A stretch of 64,000 bases of DNA, taken from positions 1 to 64,000 of the forward strand of contig NZ_JAKGAK010000003.1 of assembly GCF_023061185.1 (NCBI RefSeq). Direction: 5' to 3'. Below, one piece after another: positions 25,440 through 34,630 of this stretch (positions within the stretch are counted from its first letter, which is position 1; each line of letters starts with the position of its first letter). The DNA is from Chromohalobacter beijerinckii (GTDB taxonomy: Bacteria; Pseudomonadota; Gammaproteobacteria; Pseudomonadales; Halomonadaceae). The translations under genes and the position numbers were made by a program. The notes beneath the pieces were generated by a model. It worked only from the letters and a program-made list of their open reading frames with translations, was not told the origin of the DNA and searched no databases.

Positions 25440-26894
25440 TCAGCGTCGCCAGAACGCGGGCGTGAACAGCACCAGGATGGTGAAAATTTCCAGGCGCCCG
25501 AACATCATCGCCATGACCAGTGTCCACTTGGCGAGGTCCGGCATGTCACCGTAGTGAGCCGACACGCCGCCTAGCCCCGGGCCCAGGTTATTGAGGGAAG
25601 AGCCCACCGCTGACCAGGCCGTCACCTGATCCAGCCCGGTGGCAAGCAGAATCAATAGCATCAGCACGAAAAGCAGCATATAAGCGGAGAAGAAGCCCCA
25701 CACGGCTTCGGCCACGCCGCTGGAAATACGCATCTTGCCGACCTTGACCGAAAACACCGCATTGGGGTGAATCAGGCGGTGGATCTCGCGCAAGCCTTGC
25801 TTGAGGATCAACAGGATGCGAATCACCTTTATGCCCCCGCCGGCGGAGCCCGAGCAGGCGCCGACGAAAGCGGCGATGAACAGCATGAACGGCAAAACCC
25901 CCGGCCAAGCGGTGAAGTCGGCGACACCGAAACCGGTGGTGGTGGCCACTGACACCACCTCGAACAGGCCATGGCGCAGCCCTAGAGAGTCGTCGTAGTC
26001 GTAGGTGCCGCTCAATATGAGCGTAGCGATGGTGATGGTGACCAGTAGCGCCAGAAAGATGATGAAGAAACGGAACTCCGGGTCGACCAGATAATGGCGC
26101 AAGCGCTTCTCGCGCCACACCGCGAAGTGCAGCCCGAAGCTCAACGATGAGACGATCATGAAAAACACGCAGATCAGCTCGATGGTTGCGCTGTCGAAAT
26201 AGCCGATGCTGGCGTCGTGGGTCGAAAAGCCACCGACGGCGACGGTCGAGAAGCTATGCCCGATGGCATCGAACCAGCTCATGCCCGCCAGCCAATACGC
26301 CAGGAAACACGTCAGGGTCAGGGCGGCATAGATGTACCACAGGGCCTTGGCGGTTTCGGTGATACGTGGCGTCAGCTTGGAATCCTTGAGCGGGCCAGGA
26401 ATCTCGGTGCGGTAGAGCTGCATGCCCCCGATGCCCAGTGTCGGCAGGATCGCCACCGCCAGTACCACGATCCCCATGCCGCCTAGCCACTGCAGTTGCT
26501 GGCGATAGAAGCGGATCGACTCGGGCAGCAAGTCGATGCCGGTGAGAATGGTGGCACCGGTGGTGGTGAGGCCGGAAAACGATTCGAACACGGCGTCGGT
26601 GAACGACAGCGACGGGTCCGCGGCGAGCATCAGCGGCAGCGAACCGAACAGTCCCAGTACGCTCCAGAACATTACGGTGATCAAAAAGCCATCGCGGGTA
26701 CGCAGTTCGCGACGCGCATTGCGCGCGGGCCAGTACAGCAGTGCCCCGGTGACGAAGGTGATGCCCAGCCCGATGACGAAGGCATCCCAGGTGGCGTCGT
26801 CGAAGATCAACGAAATCACCACCGGCGGCACCATGGTCAGGCTGAACAGCATGAGCAATAGCCCGACGATCCTCAGGATCACCAGAAAACTCAT
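25440..26894 (-). CDS. trkH: Trk potassium uptake protein, channel subunit
   Basis: A 484-residue K+ translocating subunit of the Trk system. Four pore-loop filter segments are visible: LTTTGATI, AVGGFSTH, TTTGFGVA and NLGPGLGG, the fourfold MPM repeat of the SKT superfamily. Length matches TrkH (483). It lies 46 nt after trkA and is co-transcribed with it. K+ uptake is the first response to osmotic upshock in halophilic gammaproteobacteria. The order trkA-trkH matches that described in Halomonas elongata, from memory, whose second channel TrkI is encoded separately. Confidence 0.95.
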   Translation of the reverse strand: MSFLVILRIVGLLLMLFSLTMVPPVVISLIFDDATWDAFVIGLGITFVTGALLYWPARNARRELRTRDGFLITVMFWSVLGLFGSLPLMLAADPSLSFTDAVFESFSGLTTTGATILTGIDLLPESIRFYRQQLQWLGGMGIVVLAVAILPTLGIGGMQLYRTEIPGPLKDSKLTPRITETAKALWYIYAALTLTCFLAYWLAGMSWFDAIGHSFSTVAVGGFSTHDASIGYFDSATIELICVFFMIVSSLSFGLHFAVWREKRLRHYLVDPEFRFFIIFLALLVTITIATLILSGTYDYDDSLGLRHGLFEVVSVATTTGFGVADFTAWPGVLPFMLFIAAFVGACSGSAGGGIKVIRILLILKQGLREIHRLIHPNAVFSVKVGKMRISSGVAEAVWGFFSAYMLLFVLMLLILLATGLDQVTAWSAVGSSLNNLGPGLGGVSAHYGDMPDLAKWTLVMAMMFGRLEIFTILVLFTPAFWRR

Positions 26895-26940
26895 GGCAGT
26901 CGCCTTGCCGAAACGGAAGTCGTAGGTAACCGATTACTCA

Positions 26941-28314
26941 TCAGAAGAACGTCAGCCCGACCTGGAAAAGACGTTCGACGTCGCGGATACGGCGCTTGTC
27001 GATGACGAAGAGAATCACGTGGTCGCCGCTTTCCACCACGACATCGTCGTGGGCGATGAGGACCTCCTTGCCGCGCACGATGGCGCCGATGGTGGTGCCA
27101 CTAGGCAAGTCGATCTCGTCGATGGTGCGCCCCACGACCTTGGATGAACGCGAGTCGCCGTGAGCGATGGCCTCGATGGCCTCGGCGGCCCCACGCCGCA
27201 GCGAGTGCACGTTGACGATATCGCCGCGTCGCACATGGGTGAGCAGGCCGCCGATGGTGGCCTGTTGCGGCGAGATGGCGATATCGATCTCGCCGCCCTG
27301 GACGAGATCCACGTAGGCGGCGTTGTTGATCAGCGTCAGCACCTTCTTGGCGCCCAGGCGCTTGGCCAGCATCGACGACATGATGTTGACCTCGTCATCG
27401 TTGGTCAGCGCGCAGAAGATATCGCAGTCCTCGATGTTCTCTTCCAGCAACAAGCGCTTGCTGGTCGCGCTGCCATGGAGCACCACGGTGCGGTCGAGAC
27501 GTTCCGAGAGCACCGTGCAGCGCTCCAGCTCATGCTCGATGATCTTGACCTGGTGGCTGTGCTCGAGCGTCTCGGCAAGGCGTTCGCCGATGTTGCCGCC
27601 GCCAGCGATGATCACCCGGCGGAAGTCACGGTCCACCTTGCGCAACTCGCTCATCACCGCGCGGATATCCTTGCGCGCAGCGATGAAGAACACCTCGTCG
27701 TCGGCTTCGATGACGGTGTCGCCGTGAGGAATGAGTGCGCGATTGCGGCGGTAGATCGCCGCCACGCGGGTATCCACATTGGGCATGTGACGGCGCAGGA
27801 AGCCCAGTTCCTGACCCACCAGCGGCCCGCCGTAGTAGGCTTTGACCGCCACCAACTGGGCCAGGCTGCCGGCGAAGTCGAGCACCTGCAGGGCGCCGGG
27901 ATATTCGATCAAGCGGCGAATATGGTCGGTGACTACCTGCTCGGGGCTGATCAGCACATCGACGGGAATCGCATCGTGGGAAAACAGCCCCTTGCGCGTC
28001 AGATAGGCGGTGGCGCGGACACGGGCGATCTTGGTCGGCGTGCGAAACAGCGTATGCGCGACCTGGCAGGCGATCATGTTGACTTCGTCGGAGTTGGTCA
28101 CCGCGATCAGCATGTCGGCGTCCTCGCCCCCGGCCTGGCGTAGCACCATGGGGTAGGATGCCGTGCCGACGACCGTGCGGATATCCAGACGGTTGTGCAG
28201 CTCGCGCAGACGCTTGGTATCGATATCGACGACGGTGATGTCGTTTTCTTCGCTGGCCAGGTGTTCGGCCAGTGTGCCGCCGACTTGGCCGGCGCCGAGG
28301 ATGATGATCTTCAT
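26941..28314 (-). CDS. trkA: Trk potassium transporter, NAD-binding regulatory subunit
   Basis: A 457-residue cytosolic RCK protein with two repeats, each a Rossmann domain ([19 protein letters not shown] at the start; [17 protein letters not shown] near residue 235) followed by a TrkA-C domain. It binds NAD(H)/ATP and gates TrkH. Length equals E. coli TrkA (458). The ATG at 28314 is fixed by the Rossmann start although no good Shine-Dalgarno sequence precedes it; a frame open to 28386 offers no better start. It forms an operon with trkH. In Pseudomonas trkA is next to rsmB, whereas here dodecin and nicotinamidase genes intervene. Confidence 0.95.
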   Translation of the reverse strand: MKIIILGAGQVGGTLAEHLASEENDITVVDIDTKRLRELHNRLDIRTVVGTASYPMVLRQAGGEDADMLIAVTNSDEVNMIACQVAHTLFRTPTKIARVRATAYLTRKGLFSHDAIPVDVLISPEQVVTDHIRRLIEYPGALQVLDFAGSLAQLVAVKAYYGGPLVGQELGFLRRHMPNVDTRVAAIYRRNRALIPHGDTVIEADDEVFFIAARKDIRAVMSELRKVDRDFRRVIIAGGGNIGERLAETLEHSHQVKIIEHELERCTVLSERLDRTVVLHGSATSKRLLLEENIEDCDIFCALTNDDEVNIMSSMLAKRLGAKKVLTLINNAAYVDLVQGGEIDIAISPQQATIGGLLTHVRRGDIVNVHSLRRGAAEAIEAIAHGDSRSSKVVGRTIDEIDLPSGTTIGAIVRGKEVLIAHDDVVVESGDHVILFVIDKRRIRDVERLFQVGLTFF

Positions 28315-28360
28315 GCGAGGGAATCCGCGCTCAATGACTGGCGCGTAGCATAAACCAGGC

Positions 28361-28384
28361 GGCGCCCCCAATGACAGGGGCGCC
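28361..28384 (-). terminator. hairpin after the dodecin gene
   Basis: Perfect stem GGCGCCCC (28361-28368) / GGGGCGCC (28377-28384); a second overlapping hairpin can form with GGCGCCC near 28400. Position between dodecin and trkA fits a terminator, but the U-tract is absent. Confidence 0.45.
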
Positions 28385-28414
28385 ACGGCGGCGTGCCATG
28401 GCGCCCGGTAGCAT

Positions 28415-28621
28415 TCAATCGAGGGCTAGGCCGACCTTGAGCGTGACCTGCCAGTGGCCCACGCGTCCATCCTCGAGATGGCCGCGAGTGTCGGTGATCT
28501 CGAACCAGCGCATGCCGTGCAGCGTCTCGCGGGCCTTTTCCAAGGCATTGTTCACGGCTTGCTCGATACCGTGCGGCGAAGAGCCGGTCAGCTCGATGTG
28601 CTTGTAGACGTGATCGCTCAT
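28415..28621 (-). CDS. dodecin (flavin-storage protein)
   Basis: A 68-residue dodecin, a dodecameric protein that stacks pairs of riboflavin, lumichrome or FMN between conserved Trp residues. The sequence has the family [13 protein letters not shown] opening, the [18 protein letters not shown] segment with the flavin-stacking Trp, and the closing [11 protein letters not shown] strand. The ATG at 28621 follows AGGAG. It probably buffers free flavin. It lies downstream of pncA on the same strand (36 nt gap). Confidence 0.92.
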   Translation of the reverse strand: MSDHVYKHIELTGSSPHGIEQAVNNALEKARETLHGMRWFEITDTRGHLEDGRVGHWQVTLKVGLALD

Positions 28622-28657
28622 GGCGTTCTCCTTGCGCTTCAAGTGCGATGGGTTGGC

Positions 28658-29305
28658 TCAAGCGCCGATGATCTCGACGCCGAGCCGAGTGAGACGCTGC
28701 CGCGTAGCGGCGTCCGTGTCGTGGGTGACCGGGCGTGTCAGCGGCCACAGAAAGCGTGTCTTGAAACCCGCGGCGACGGCATCCTCGGCGCTCCACAGCA
28801 CGCATACGTCACGTGCCAAGCCGCAGAGATAGACGCTATCGACGCCGCGTTCGCGTAGCCAGCCGGCCAACCCCGTGGTGGGACGTGTGCCATCGGGCCC
28901 CAAGTTGTTGCGAAAGGCGCTGTAGGAATCGATGCGGGGGTCGCATCCCTTGCGCACGATGAGGTCCACCGGTGCCCAGTCGAGCTCGGGATGCAGCCGG
29001 GCGCCGGACGTGTTCTGCACGCAGTGATCGGGCCATAGGGTCTGCGGCTCGCCGTAGAGGTCGAGGGTGTCGAAGGGTTGATAGCCCGCATGCTCGCTGG
29101 CGAAGGAGACGTGTCGGGCGGGATGCCAGTCCTGGGTCGCCACGACGTGTGCGAAGCGTCGCTCGCTGAGCAACTGGCTCAACCCCGGCAGGATGGCATC
29201 GCCATCGGCGCAGGCCAGCGCCCCGCCAGGCATGAAGTCACCTTGCACGTCGATGACGAGCAAGGCACAACGCGTATCGATGATCTCGAGGGCATCCTGC
29301 AACAC
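28658..29305 (-). CDS. pncA: nicotinamidase
   Basis: A 215-residue cysteine hydrolase that converts nicotinamide to nicotinate for NAD salvage. Catalytic residues are visible as Asp in LVIDVQGDF, Lys in IVRKGCDP and Cys in GLARDVCV, and the metal motif QDWHPARH is present. Length fits E. coli PncA (213-219). No ATG gives a sensible start. A GTG at 29303-29305 with GGAG 5 nt upstream is chosen; the open frame continues upstream only as noise over rsmB. Nicotinamide from the sirtuin encoded earlier in the window would be one source of substrate. Confidence 0.88.
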   Translation of the reverse strand: MLQDALEIIDTRCALLVIDVQGDFMPGGALACADGDAILPGLSQLLSERRFAHVVATQDWHPARHVSFASEHAGYQPFDTLDLYGEPQTLWPDHCVQNTSGARLHPELDWAPVDLIVRKGCDPRIDSYSAFRNNLGPDGTRPTTGLAGWLRERGVDSVYLCGLARDVCVLWSAEDAVAAGFKTRFLWPLTRPVTHDTDAATRQRLTRLGVEIIGA

Positions 29306-29385
29306 GAGGGCTCCACACGTGGGTGAGATACCCTCAGTATCGAAGTCTCCGGCGCCTCTGGCAAGGGACGCCGACGGTTGTCGGG

Positions 29386-30702
29386 TTATGCGGACTGCTT
29401 GCGCAGACGCGCGTAGAAGAAGCCATCGTGACCTTCGATGCGCGGCAGGAGCTGGCGTCCGGCGCCGGCGGGGCGGCCCCAGTCGACGTCGAGTTCGTCG
29501 GTGCTGGCGTCCGGGGTGCGGGCAAGGAAGGTCGCGATCTGATCCACATTCTCTTCGGGCATCACCGAGCAGGTGGCATATAGCAACGTGCCGCCAGGGG
29601 CGAGGGTGGTCCACAGCGTGTCGAGCAGGCGGGCCTGCAGCGCAGCGAGCTCGCGGATATCGTTGGGACGACGCAGGCGCTTGATATCCGGGTGGCGGCG
29701 AATGACACCGGTGCCCGAGCAGGGCGCGTCGAGCAGCACGGCATCGAAGGCTTGGCCATCCCACCAGTCGAGGCGGCTGGCGTCGGCGGCCAATGTGGTG
29801 GCTTCGAGCCCGAGGCGCGTCAGGGTAGCGTCGACGCGGCCGAGCCGCTCGGCGTCGCTGTCCAGGGCGGTGAGTTCGAGATCGAAGGCTTCGAGCAGGT
29901 GCGCGGTCTTGCCGCCGGGGGCGCTGCATGCATCCAGCACGCGAGCGCCGGGCGTCGTGGCCAGGGCCGGTTCGAGTAATAGTGTGGTCAGCTGGGCGGC
30001 CTCGTCCTGCACGCTCACCGCGCCTTCACTGAAGCCGGGTAGGGCGCGCACGTCGCAGGCTTCGTGCAAGGTCACGCTATCCGGCGCGTACGGCGTAGGG
30101 TCGGCAGCCAGGCCGGCGTCCCGCAAGCGGGCCAAGTACGTTTCGCGATCTACGTGGCGACGATTGACGCGCAGCGTCATGGGGCCGGGCTGATTGTTGG
30201 CCTCGGCCAATTCGCGCCAGTCGTCGGGCCAGGCCTCGCGCCAACGCGTGAGCATCCACTCGGGATGCAGCAGCGCGATGCTTGGGTCGCGGTCGACTTG
30301 CGCTTGAAGCGCCTGAGTATCGCGCTGAAAACGGCGCAGGCAGCCATTGAGCACGCGCGTGGCCCAGCCCTTGCCCAGGGCGCGGGCGGCCCCGGCGGTT
30401 TCGCCGACGGCGGCGTGCGCGGGCACGCGCATGTACAAGAGCTGATAGAGGCCGAGCAGCAGTAGCGCCTGGACATCCTGATCGCGGCGCTTGAAGGACT
30501 GGCGCAGCAGAATCTTGGACAGCGCCTCGAGGCGCGGCAGCGTGCGGCATACACCGAAGCACAGCGCCTTGGCCAGGCCGCGATCGCGGCCCTCGACGCC
30601 CGCGGATTCCAAGGCGCTATCGAGGGCGTTCAGCGACCCCTTGCCGTCGAGCACGGGGGCCAGGGCGGAGGCGCAGACGGCGCGAATGTCCGGTGTACTC
30701 AT
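29386..30702 (-). CDS. rsmB: 16S rRNA (cytosine(967)-C5)-methyltransferase
   Basis: A 438-residue SAM-dependent methyltransferase that makes m5C967 in 16S rRNA. The N-terminal ~140 residues are the NusB-like RNA-binding domain. The methyltransferase part has the SAM motif VLDACSAPGGKTAHLLE, the motif-IV DAPCSGTG Cys and the catalytic motif-VI YATCSVMPEEN Cys. Its ATG overlaps the fmt stop by 4 nt (ATGA), indicating translational coupling in the def-fmt-rsmB block. Confidence 0.95.
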   Translation of the reverse strand: MSTPDIRAVCASALAPVLDGKGSLNALDSALESAGVEGRDRGLAKALCFGVCRTLPRLEALSKILLRQSFKRRDQDVQALLLLGLYQLLYMRVPAHAAVGETAGAARALGKGWATRVLNGCLRRFQRDTQALQAQVDRDPSIALLHPEWMLTRWREAWPDDWRELAEANNQPGPMTLRVNRRHVDRETYLARLRDAGLAADPTPYAPDSVTLHEACDVRALPGFSEGAVSVQDEAAQLTTLLLEPALATTPGARVLDACSAPGGKTAHLLEAFDLELTALDSDAERLGRVDATLTRLGLEATTLAADASRLDWWDGQAFDAVLLDAPCSGTGVIRRHPDIKRLRRPNDIRELAALQARLLDTLWTTLAPGGTLLYATCSVMPEENVDQIATFLARTPDASTDELDVDWGRPAGAGRQLLPRIEGHDGFFYARLRKQSA

Positions 30703-31673
30703 GAGGTGGTCTCCTGACCCAGTAGCTGTCCCGGAGCAAAGCGCTCGCCACGGGCATTGAGCAGATCGCGCACCGCGAGCGGCTTGCCGCCGGGAAGCTG
30801 GGCACGGGTGATGCGTAGCACTTGGGTGCCATCGGGGCCGCAGGCGATACGCAGGGCGTCCGGGGCGCTCTCCAGCAGTGTGCCGGGGGCTGCGGCGGTA
30901 TCGGACTCAGTGTCGAGCTCGGCTAGCCACAGGCGTAGCGGCTCGCCTGCGAGGCGCGTCCAGGTCACCGGCCAGGGGTTGAAGGCACGCACGCGGGCGG
31001 CGAGTTCGGCGGCAGGGCGCGTGAAATCGAGCTCGGCCTCGGCCTTGCTGAGCTTGGTGGCGTAGGTGACACCCTCCGCCGGCTGTGGCGTCGCGGCCAG
31101 GCCCGTGTCCGACAGGGCGTCGAGCGCCTCGACGATGGACTTTCCACCCAATGCGGCAAGACGGTCGTGCAGTTCGCCGCTGGTAGTCGTTGCGGTGATC
31201 GGCGTGTCGCGTACCAGCAGCATGTCGCCGGTATCGAGGCCGGCGTCCATCTGCATGATGGTCACTCCGCTACGCGTGTCGCCGGCTTCGATGGCACGCT
31301 GAATGGGTGCCGCGCCGCGCCAACGGGGCAACAGCGAGGCATGCACGTTGAGGCAGCCCAGGCGTGGGATATCCAGCACCGCTTGCGGGAGGATCAATCC
31401 ATAGGCGACCACGACCAGTACGTCGGCGTTGCAGTCGGCGAGTGTCTGCCGAGCGGAGGCGTCCTTGAGCGTGGTGGGCTGATGAACGGGCAGCGCGTGT
31501 TCGAGCGCCAGCGCCTTGACCGGGCTGGGCGTGAGCTTGCGCCCGCGTCCCGCGCCACGGTCGGGCTGGGTATGCACCGAGACCACTTCGTGACGGCTTT
31601 CGAGCAGTGCCGCGAGGCTGGCGGCGGCGAAATCGGGCGTGCCGGCGAATGCGACGCGCAGGGATTGGGACAT
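30699..31673 (-). CDS. fmt: methionyl-tRNA formyltransferase
   Basis: A 324-residue enzyme that formylates initiator Met-tRNA with 10-formyltetrahydrofolate. The family motif NVHASLLPRWRGAAPIQRAI (containing the catalytic Asn/His) and the N-terminal VAFAGTPDFAAASL are intact, with the C-terminal OB-like domain after about residue 205. The ATG at 31673 gives the family start; the longer frame to 31883 is not homologous. It is followed by rsmB with a 4-nt overlap and preceded by def. Confidence 0.95.
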   Translation of the reverse strand: MSQSLRVAFAGTPDFAAASLAALLESRHEVVSVHTQPDRGAGRGRKLTPSPVKALALEHALPVHQPTTLKDASARQTLADCNADVLVVVAYGLILPQAVLDIPRLGCLNVHASLLPRWRGAAPIQRAIEAGDTRSGVTIMQMDAGLDTGDMLLVRDTPITATTTSGELHDRLAALGGKSIVEALDALSDTGLAATPQPAEGVTYATKLSKAEAELDFTRPAAELAARVRAFNPWPVTWTRLAGEPLRLWLAELDTESDTAAAPGTLLESAPDALRIACGPDGTQVLRITRAQLPGGKPLAVRDLLNARGERFAPGQLLGQETTS

Positions 31674-31716
31674 CGGGCGGACTTCCGTAACGGCTTGCGG
31701 GACCTGGATGAATGCC

Positions 31717-31740
31717 ACGGGCCGGCAAATGCCGGCCCGT
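31717..31740. terminator. hairpin between def and fmt
   Basis: Perfect 11-bp inverted repeat ACGGGCCGGCA (31717-31727) / TGCCGGCCCGT (31730-31740) with a 2-nt loop in the 101-bp def-fmt gap. No U-tract on the minus strand, so it could be an attenuator or RNA-stability element rather than a full terminator. Confidence 0.45.
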
Positions 31741-31774
31741 TTGGCGAGTGCGAGGCGAGGATGGCGTAGTAGCC

Positions 31775-32287
31775 TCAGGCGTCCTGCATGGCCTTGTGGC
31801 GTTTCTGCATCTTTTTCATGATTCGGTCGCGCTTGAGCGGCGAGAGATAGTCGACGAACAGCGTGCCTTCGAGGTGATCGCACTCATGTTGGATGCAGTG
31901 GGCGAGCAGACCATCGGCCTCCAGCTCGTAAGGCGTGCCATCGCGATCCAGCGCCTTGAGCGATACCCGCAACGCACGCGGCACCTCGGCGTAATGGTCG
32001 GGGATCGACAGGCAGCCCTCCTGCATAGGCTCGCGTTCCTCACCCAGCGGAGTGTATTCGGGATTGATCAGTACGCGGGGCTGTGAGCGATCGTCGCTGA
32101 CATCCATGACGATGACACGGCGGTGCACATCGACCTGGGTCGCGGCCAGGCCGATGCCCTGGGCGTCGTACATGGTGTCGAGCATGTCGTCGACCAGCGT
32201 ACGGATCTCGTCGTCGACGGTCTCGACAGGCGCTGCCTTGTTGCGCAGGCGTCCGTCGGGAAATTCGAGAATGGTCAGCTTGGCCAT
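31775..32287 (-). CDS. def: peptide deformylase
   Basis: A 170-residue metalloenzyme that removes the formyl group from nascent proteins. All three motifs are present: [13 protein letters not shown] (metal Cys) and QHECDHLEG (two metal His and catalytic Glu). Length equals E. coli Def (169). It starts a minus-strand def-fmt-rsmB group and is divergent from the dprA operon across 249 bp (32288-32536), which should hold both promoters; no clear consensus pair was identified there. Confidence 0.96.
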   Translation of the reverse strand: MAKLTILEFPDGRLRNKAAPVETVDDEIRTLVDDMLDTMYDAQGIGLAATQVDVHRRVIVMDVSDDRSQPRVLINPEYTPLGEEREPMQEGCLSIPDHYAEVPRALRVSLKALDRDGTPYELEADGLLAHCIQHECDHLEGTLFVDYLSPLKRDRIMKKMQKRHKAMQDA

Positions 32288-32536
32288 GGCGTTAAGAAAA
32301 CCGTTATGCTGTCACGTGAAATTTGTCCGCTAGTGTAATGCGCCACCGGCAGGAACGGAACCGAAAGGGCGCCGATGCCGCCGATAGCGAACGGCTAGGC
32401 GGTGCGTCGCCAGCAGCGGTGAAGCAGGGCGACGGAACATGTGAAAAGTATAGCAGTGCGTCCTGACGCATGCCGAGGGTCGAGAGCCTCGGGCAGTGGC
32501 AGGTTGACGTGCGAGCACTCAGAAGAAGAGACGATC

Positions 32537-33448
32537 ATGTGGGCAGGATATGGCGGGAGCGCTGCCGGGTGGTGGCGCAGCGGTATGCGAGTGGGACTCG
32601 GGTTGGCACTGGTCGCTATTGTCGGCTCGGTCTATGCCGCCGAGGAGCGAGGTGAACCGCGTGAGGTCGTGCATCTGTCCCCACGTGTGCGTGAACTGCC
32701 GCCGAGCGAGGCGGTCCCCACCATCGAGCGCCAGACGGTGGCGCCCTTCCTGAACGAATATCGCCTCATCGACTCGCGGGCCACGCTGGACGATACGCCC
32801 TACGTCGTCGCGGGCGAGGAGGGGCATCAACTGATCGGCAGTGGCGATCGGTTTTATGTCCGTGCAGGCGAGGACGCCGCGCGCTCGCGTGACGTGCGGC
32901 GTGTCATCTATCGCCCCGGTACGATCTATCATGATCCGGACAGCGACGCGCTGCTGGGCATTGAACTGCGGGCAGTGGGCGAGGCCCGCTGGGTGAAGCG
33001 CGAAGGCGACCTGGATGTCTTCGAGGTGCGCAAGGCGCGTCAGGAAATACGCCCCGGCGATCGCCTGCTGCCGTATCGTGAAGAGCCTCTTTCTCTGACA
33101 TTTTCCCCTCATGTGCCAGACCATGCCGTCGATGGCGAGATTCTGGGCGTGCCCGAAGGCGTGAGCTATGTCGGCCGGCACACCATCGTGGCGCTCGATC
33201 TGGGGCGCAGGAATGACGTGACGCCGGGGACTGTGCTGGCCTTGGATGCCTCGTCGGTGCAGGTGAGTGATCCACTCGAAGGTGGCACCTTGCATTTGGC
33301 GGGCGAGCCCGGCGGCATGGCGATGGTGTTCGAGAGCTTCGAGCGGGTCAGCTACGCGCTAGTCATGAAGGCTTCGCGGCCGCTGGAAGTGGGCGATGGC
33401 GTGAGCACGCCCGAGCGGAGTGTATTGACGTCATTCGAAGCTCGGTGA
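32537..33448 (+). CDS. exported protein in the position of the LysM gene upstream of dprA
   Basis: A 303-residue exported protein. Residues ~16-34 form a signal peptide (RVGLGLALVAIVGSVYAAEE). In Pseudomonas the gene between def and dprA encodes a LysM peptidoglycan-binding protein of similar layout, and the later part here (YRPGTIYHDPDSDALLGIEL, then PGDRLLP) resembles that family. I see no LysM motif, so the N-terminal domain may be lost or too diverged. The ATG at 32537 has a weak GAAGAG site; an internal ATG at 32585 is an alternative. The stop lies 11 nt before dprA, so the two are co-transcribed. Role in cell envelope: inferred. Confidence 0.75.
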   Translation: MWAGYGGSAAGWWRSGMRVGLGLALVAIVGSVYAAEERGEPREVVHLSPRVRELPPSEAVPTIERQTVAPFLNEYRLIDSRATLDDTPYVVAGEEGHQLIGSGDRFYVRAGEDAARSRDVRRVIYRPGTIYHDPDSDALLGIELRAVGEARWVKREGDLDVFEVRKARQEIRPGDRLLPYREEPLSLTFSPHVPDHAVDGEILGVPEGVSYVGRHTIVALDLGRRNDVTPGTVLALDASSVQVSDPLEGGTLHLAGEPGGMAMVFESFERVSYALVMKASRPLEVGDGVSTPERSVLTSFEAR

Positions 33449-33459
33449 GGAAGTTGTAC

Positions 33460-34599
33460 ATGATGACTGCAAGAGAGTGGTGTGCCCTGGCGCATCTCCC
33501 CAAACTCGGCGCACGGCGTCTGGCGGTCATTCGCCGTGAACTGGCCGCGCAAGGCTTGGCCGATGACTGGCCCGAGGCTTGGCTGGCGGCAATGCCTGCC
33601 GGGCCGCGTGACACGTTGCGGCACTGGCTCGATCATCCCGCGAAGAGCCCTTTGGAAGCACCGGTCGCGGCGGCCCTGGAATGGGAGGCGAGCCAGCCAT
33701 CGCATCATCTCTTGTATCCCGGTCATCCGGCCTGGCCCGCCTTGCTCGATGAAATCGTCGATCCGCCGGCGCTGTTATGGGCCAAGGGCGACCTGGGTGC
33801 TCTCGAATTGCCGGGTCTGGCCATGGTCGGTACGCGGCGCCCGACCCGCGAAGGCAGCGACAACGCGGCCTTCTTCGCCCGCGAACTCGTCGAGGCGGGC
33901 TTCTCCATCGTCAGCGGCATGGCGCTGGGTGTCGATGGCGTAGCCCAACGCACGGCGTTGGATGCCGGCGGTCGCAGCGTCGCGGTACTCGGCTGCGGCG
34001 TGGACGTGATCTACCCGCCCCGTCATGCCGGCCTGTATCGTCGTCTACTCGACGAAGGTGGCTTGCTGCTCTCCGAGCATCCCGCCGAGACGCGGGCGCA
34101 TGCGCGCTATTTCCCACGCCGCAATCGCATCATTACCGGGCTTTCGCTGGGCGTGCTGGTCGTCGAGGCGGCCGAGAAGAGCGGCTCGTTGGTCAGTGCG
34201 CGGCTGGCGATGGAGCAGAACCGCGAGGTTTTCGCGATTCCCGGCTCGCTGCACAACGTGCAGGCGCGTGGCAACCTGGGACTGATCCGCGACGGTGCTT
34301 CTCTGGTGTGCGGGCGCGACGATATTCTCGAGCAACTCGGCCATTGGCAGGCGCTGAACGCGGCGCGGCCCGAGGCCGACACGTCAACGCTTCCGGTGCA
34401 TGCAGAGGCGCCGGCGCCCTCCGATGTATCCCAGGATCCATTACTCGCCCTGTTGGACACGGCCCCTACGCCGCTGGACGTGCTCGTCGAGCGCAGCGAG
34501 CTGGATGTCGGCGGATGCCAGATGCGCCTGCTGGAACTGGAGCTCGCTGGCCAGGCCGCGCAGGTGAGCGGGGGGTGGGTGCGCCGTGCCACGCGCTAG
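33460..34599 (+). CDS. dprA: DNA processing protein DprA
   Basis: A 379-residue protein that protects incoming single-stranded DNA and loads RecA during natural transformation. The extended Rossmann fold includes MVGTRRPTREGSDNAAFFA and a SGMALGVDGVAQRTAL segment typical of the family. A C-terminal winged-helix (DML1-like) domain covers the last ~65 residues. The start is one of two tandem ATGs (33460 or 33463), with GAGGAAG about 8 nt upstream. In related genomes tsaC follows directly; here a 3.3-kb cassette intervenes. Confidence 0.93.
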   Translation: MMTAREWCALAHLPKLGARRLAVIRRELAAQGLADDWPEAWLAAMPAGPRDTLRHWLDHPAKSPLEAPVAAALEWEASQPSHHLLYPGHPAWPALLDEIVDPPALLWAKGDLGALELPGLAMVGTRRPTREGSDNAAFFARELVEAGFSIVSGMALGVDGVAQRTALDAGGRSVAVLGCGVDVIYPPRHAGLYRRLLDEGGLLLSEHPAETRAHARYFPRRNRIITGLSLGVLVVEAAEKSGSLVSARLAMEQNREVFAIPGSLHNVQARGNLGLIRDGASLVCGRDDILEQLGHWQALNAARPEADTSTLPVHAEAPAPSDVSQDPLLALLDTAPTPLDVLVERSELDVGGCQMRLLELELAGQAAQVSGGWVRRATR

Positions 34600-34630
34600 G
34601 CCTTTCGAAGCAGAAAAAAGCGTGACCAGC

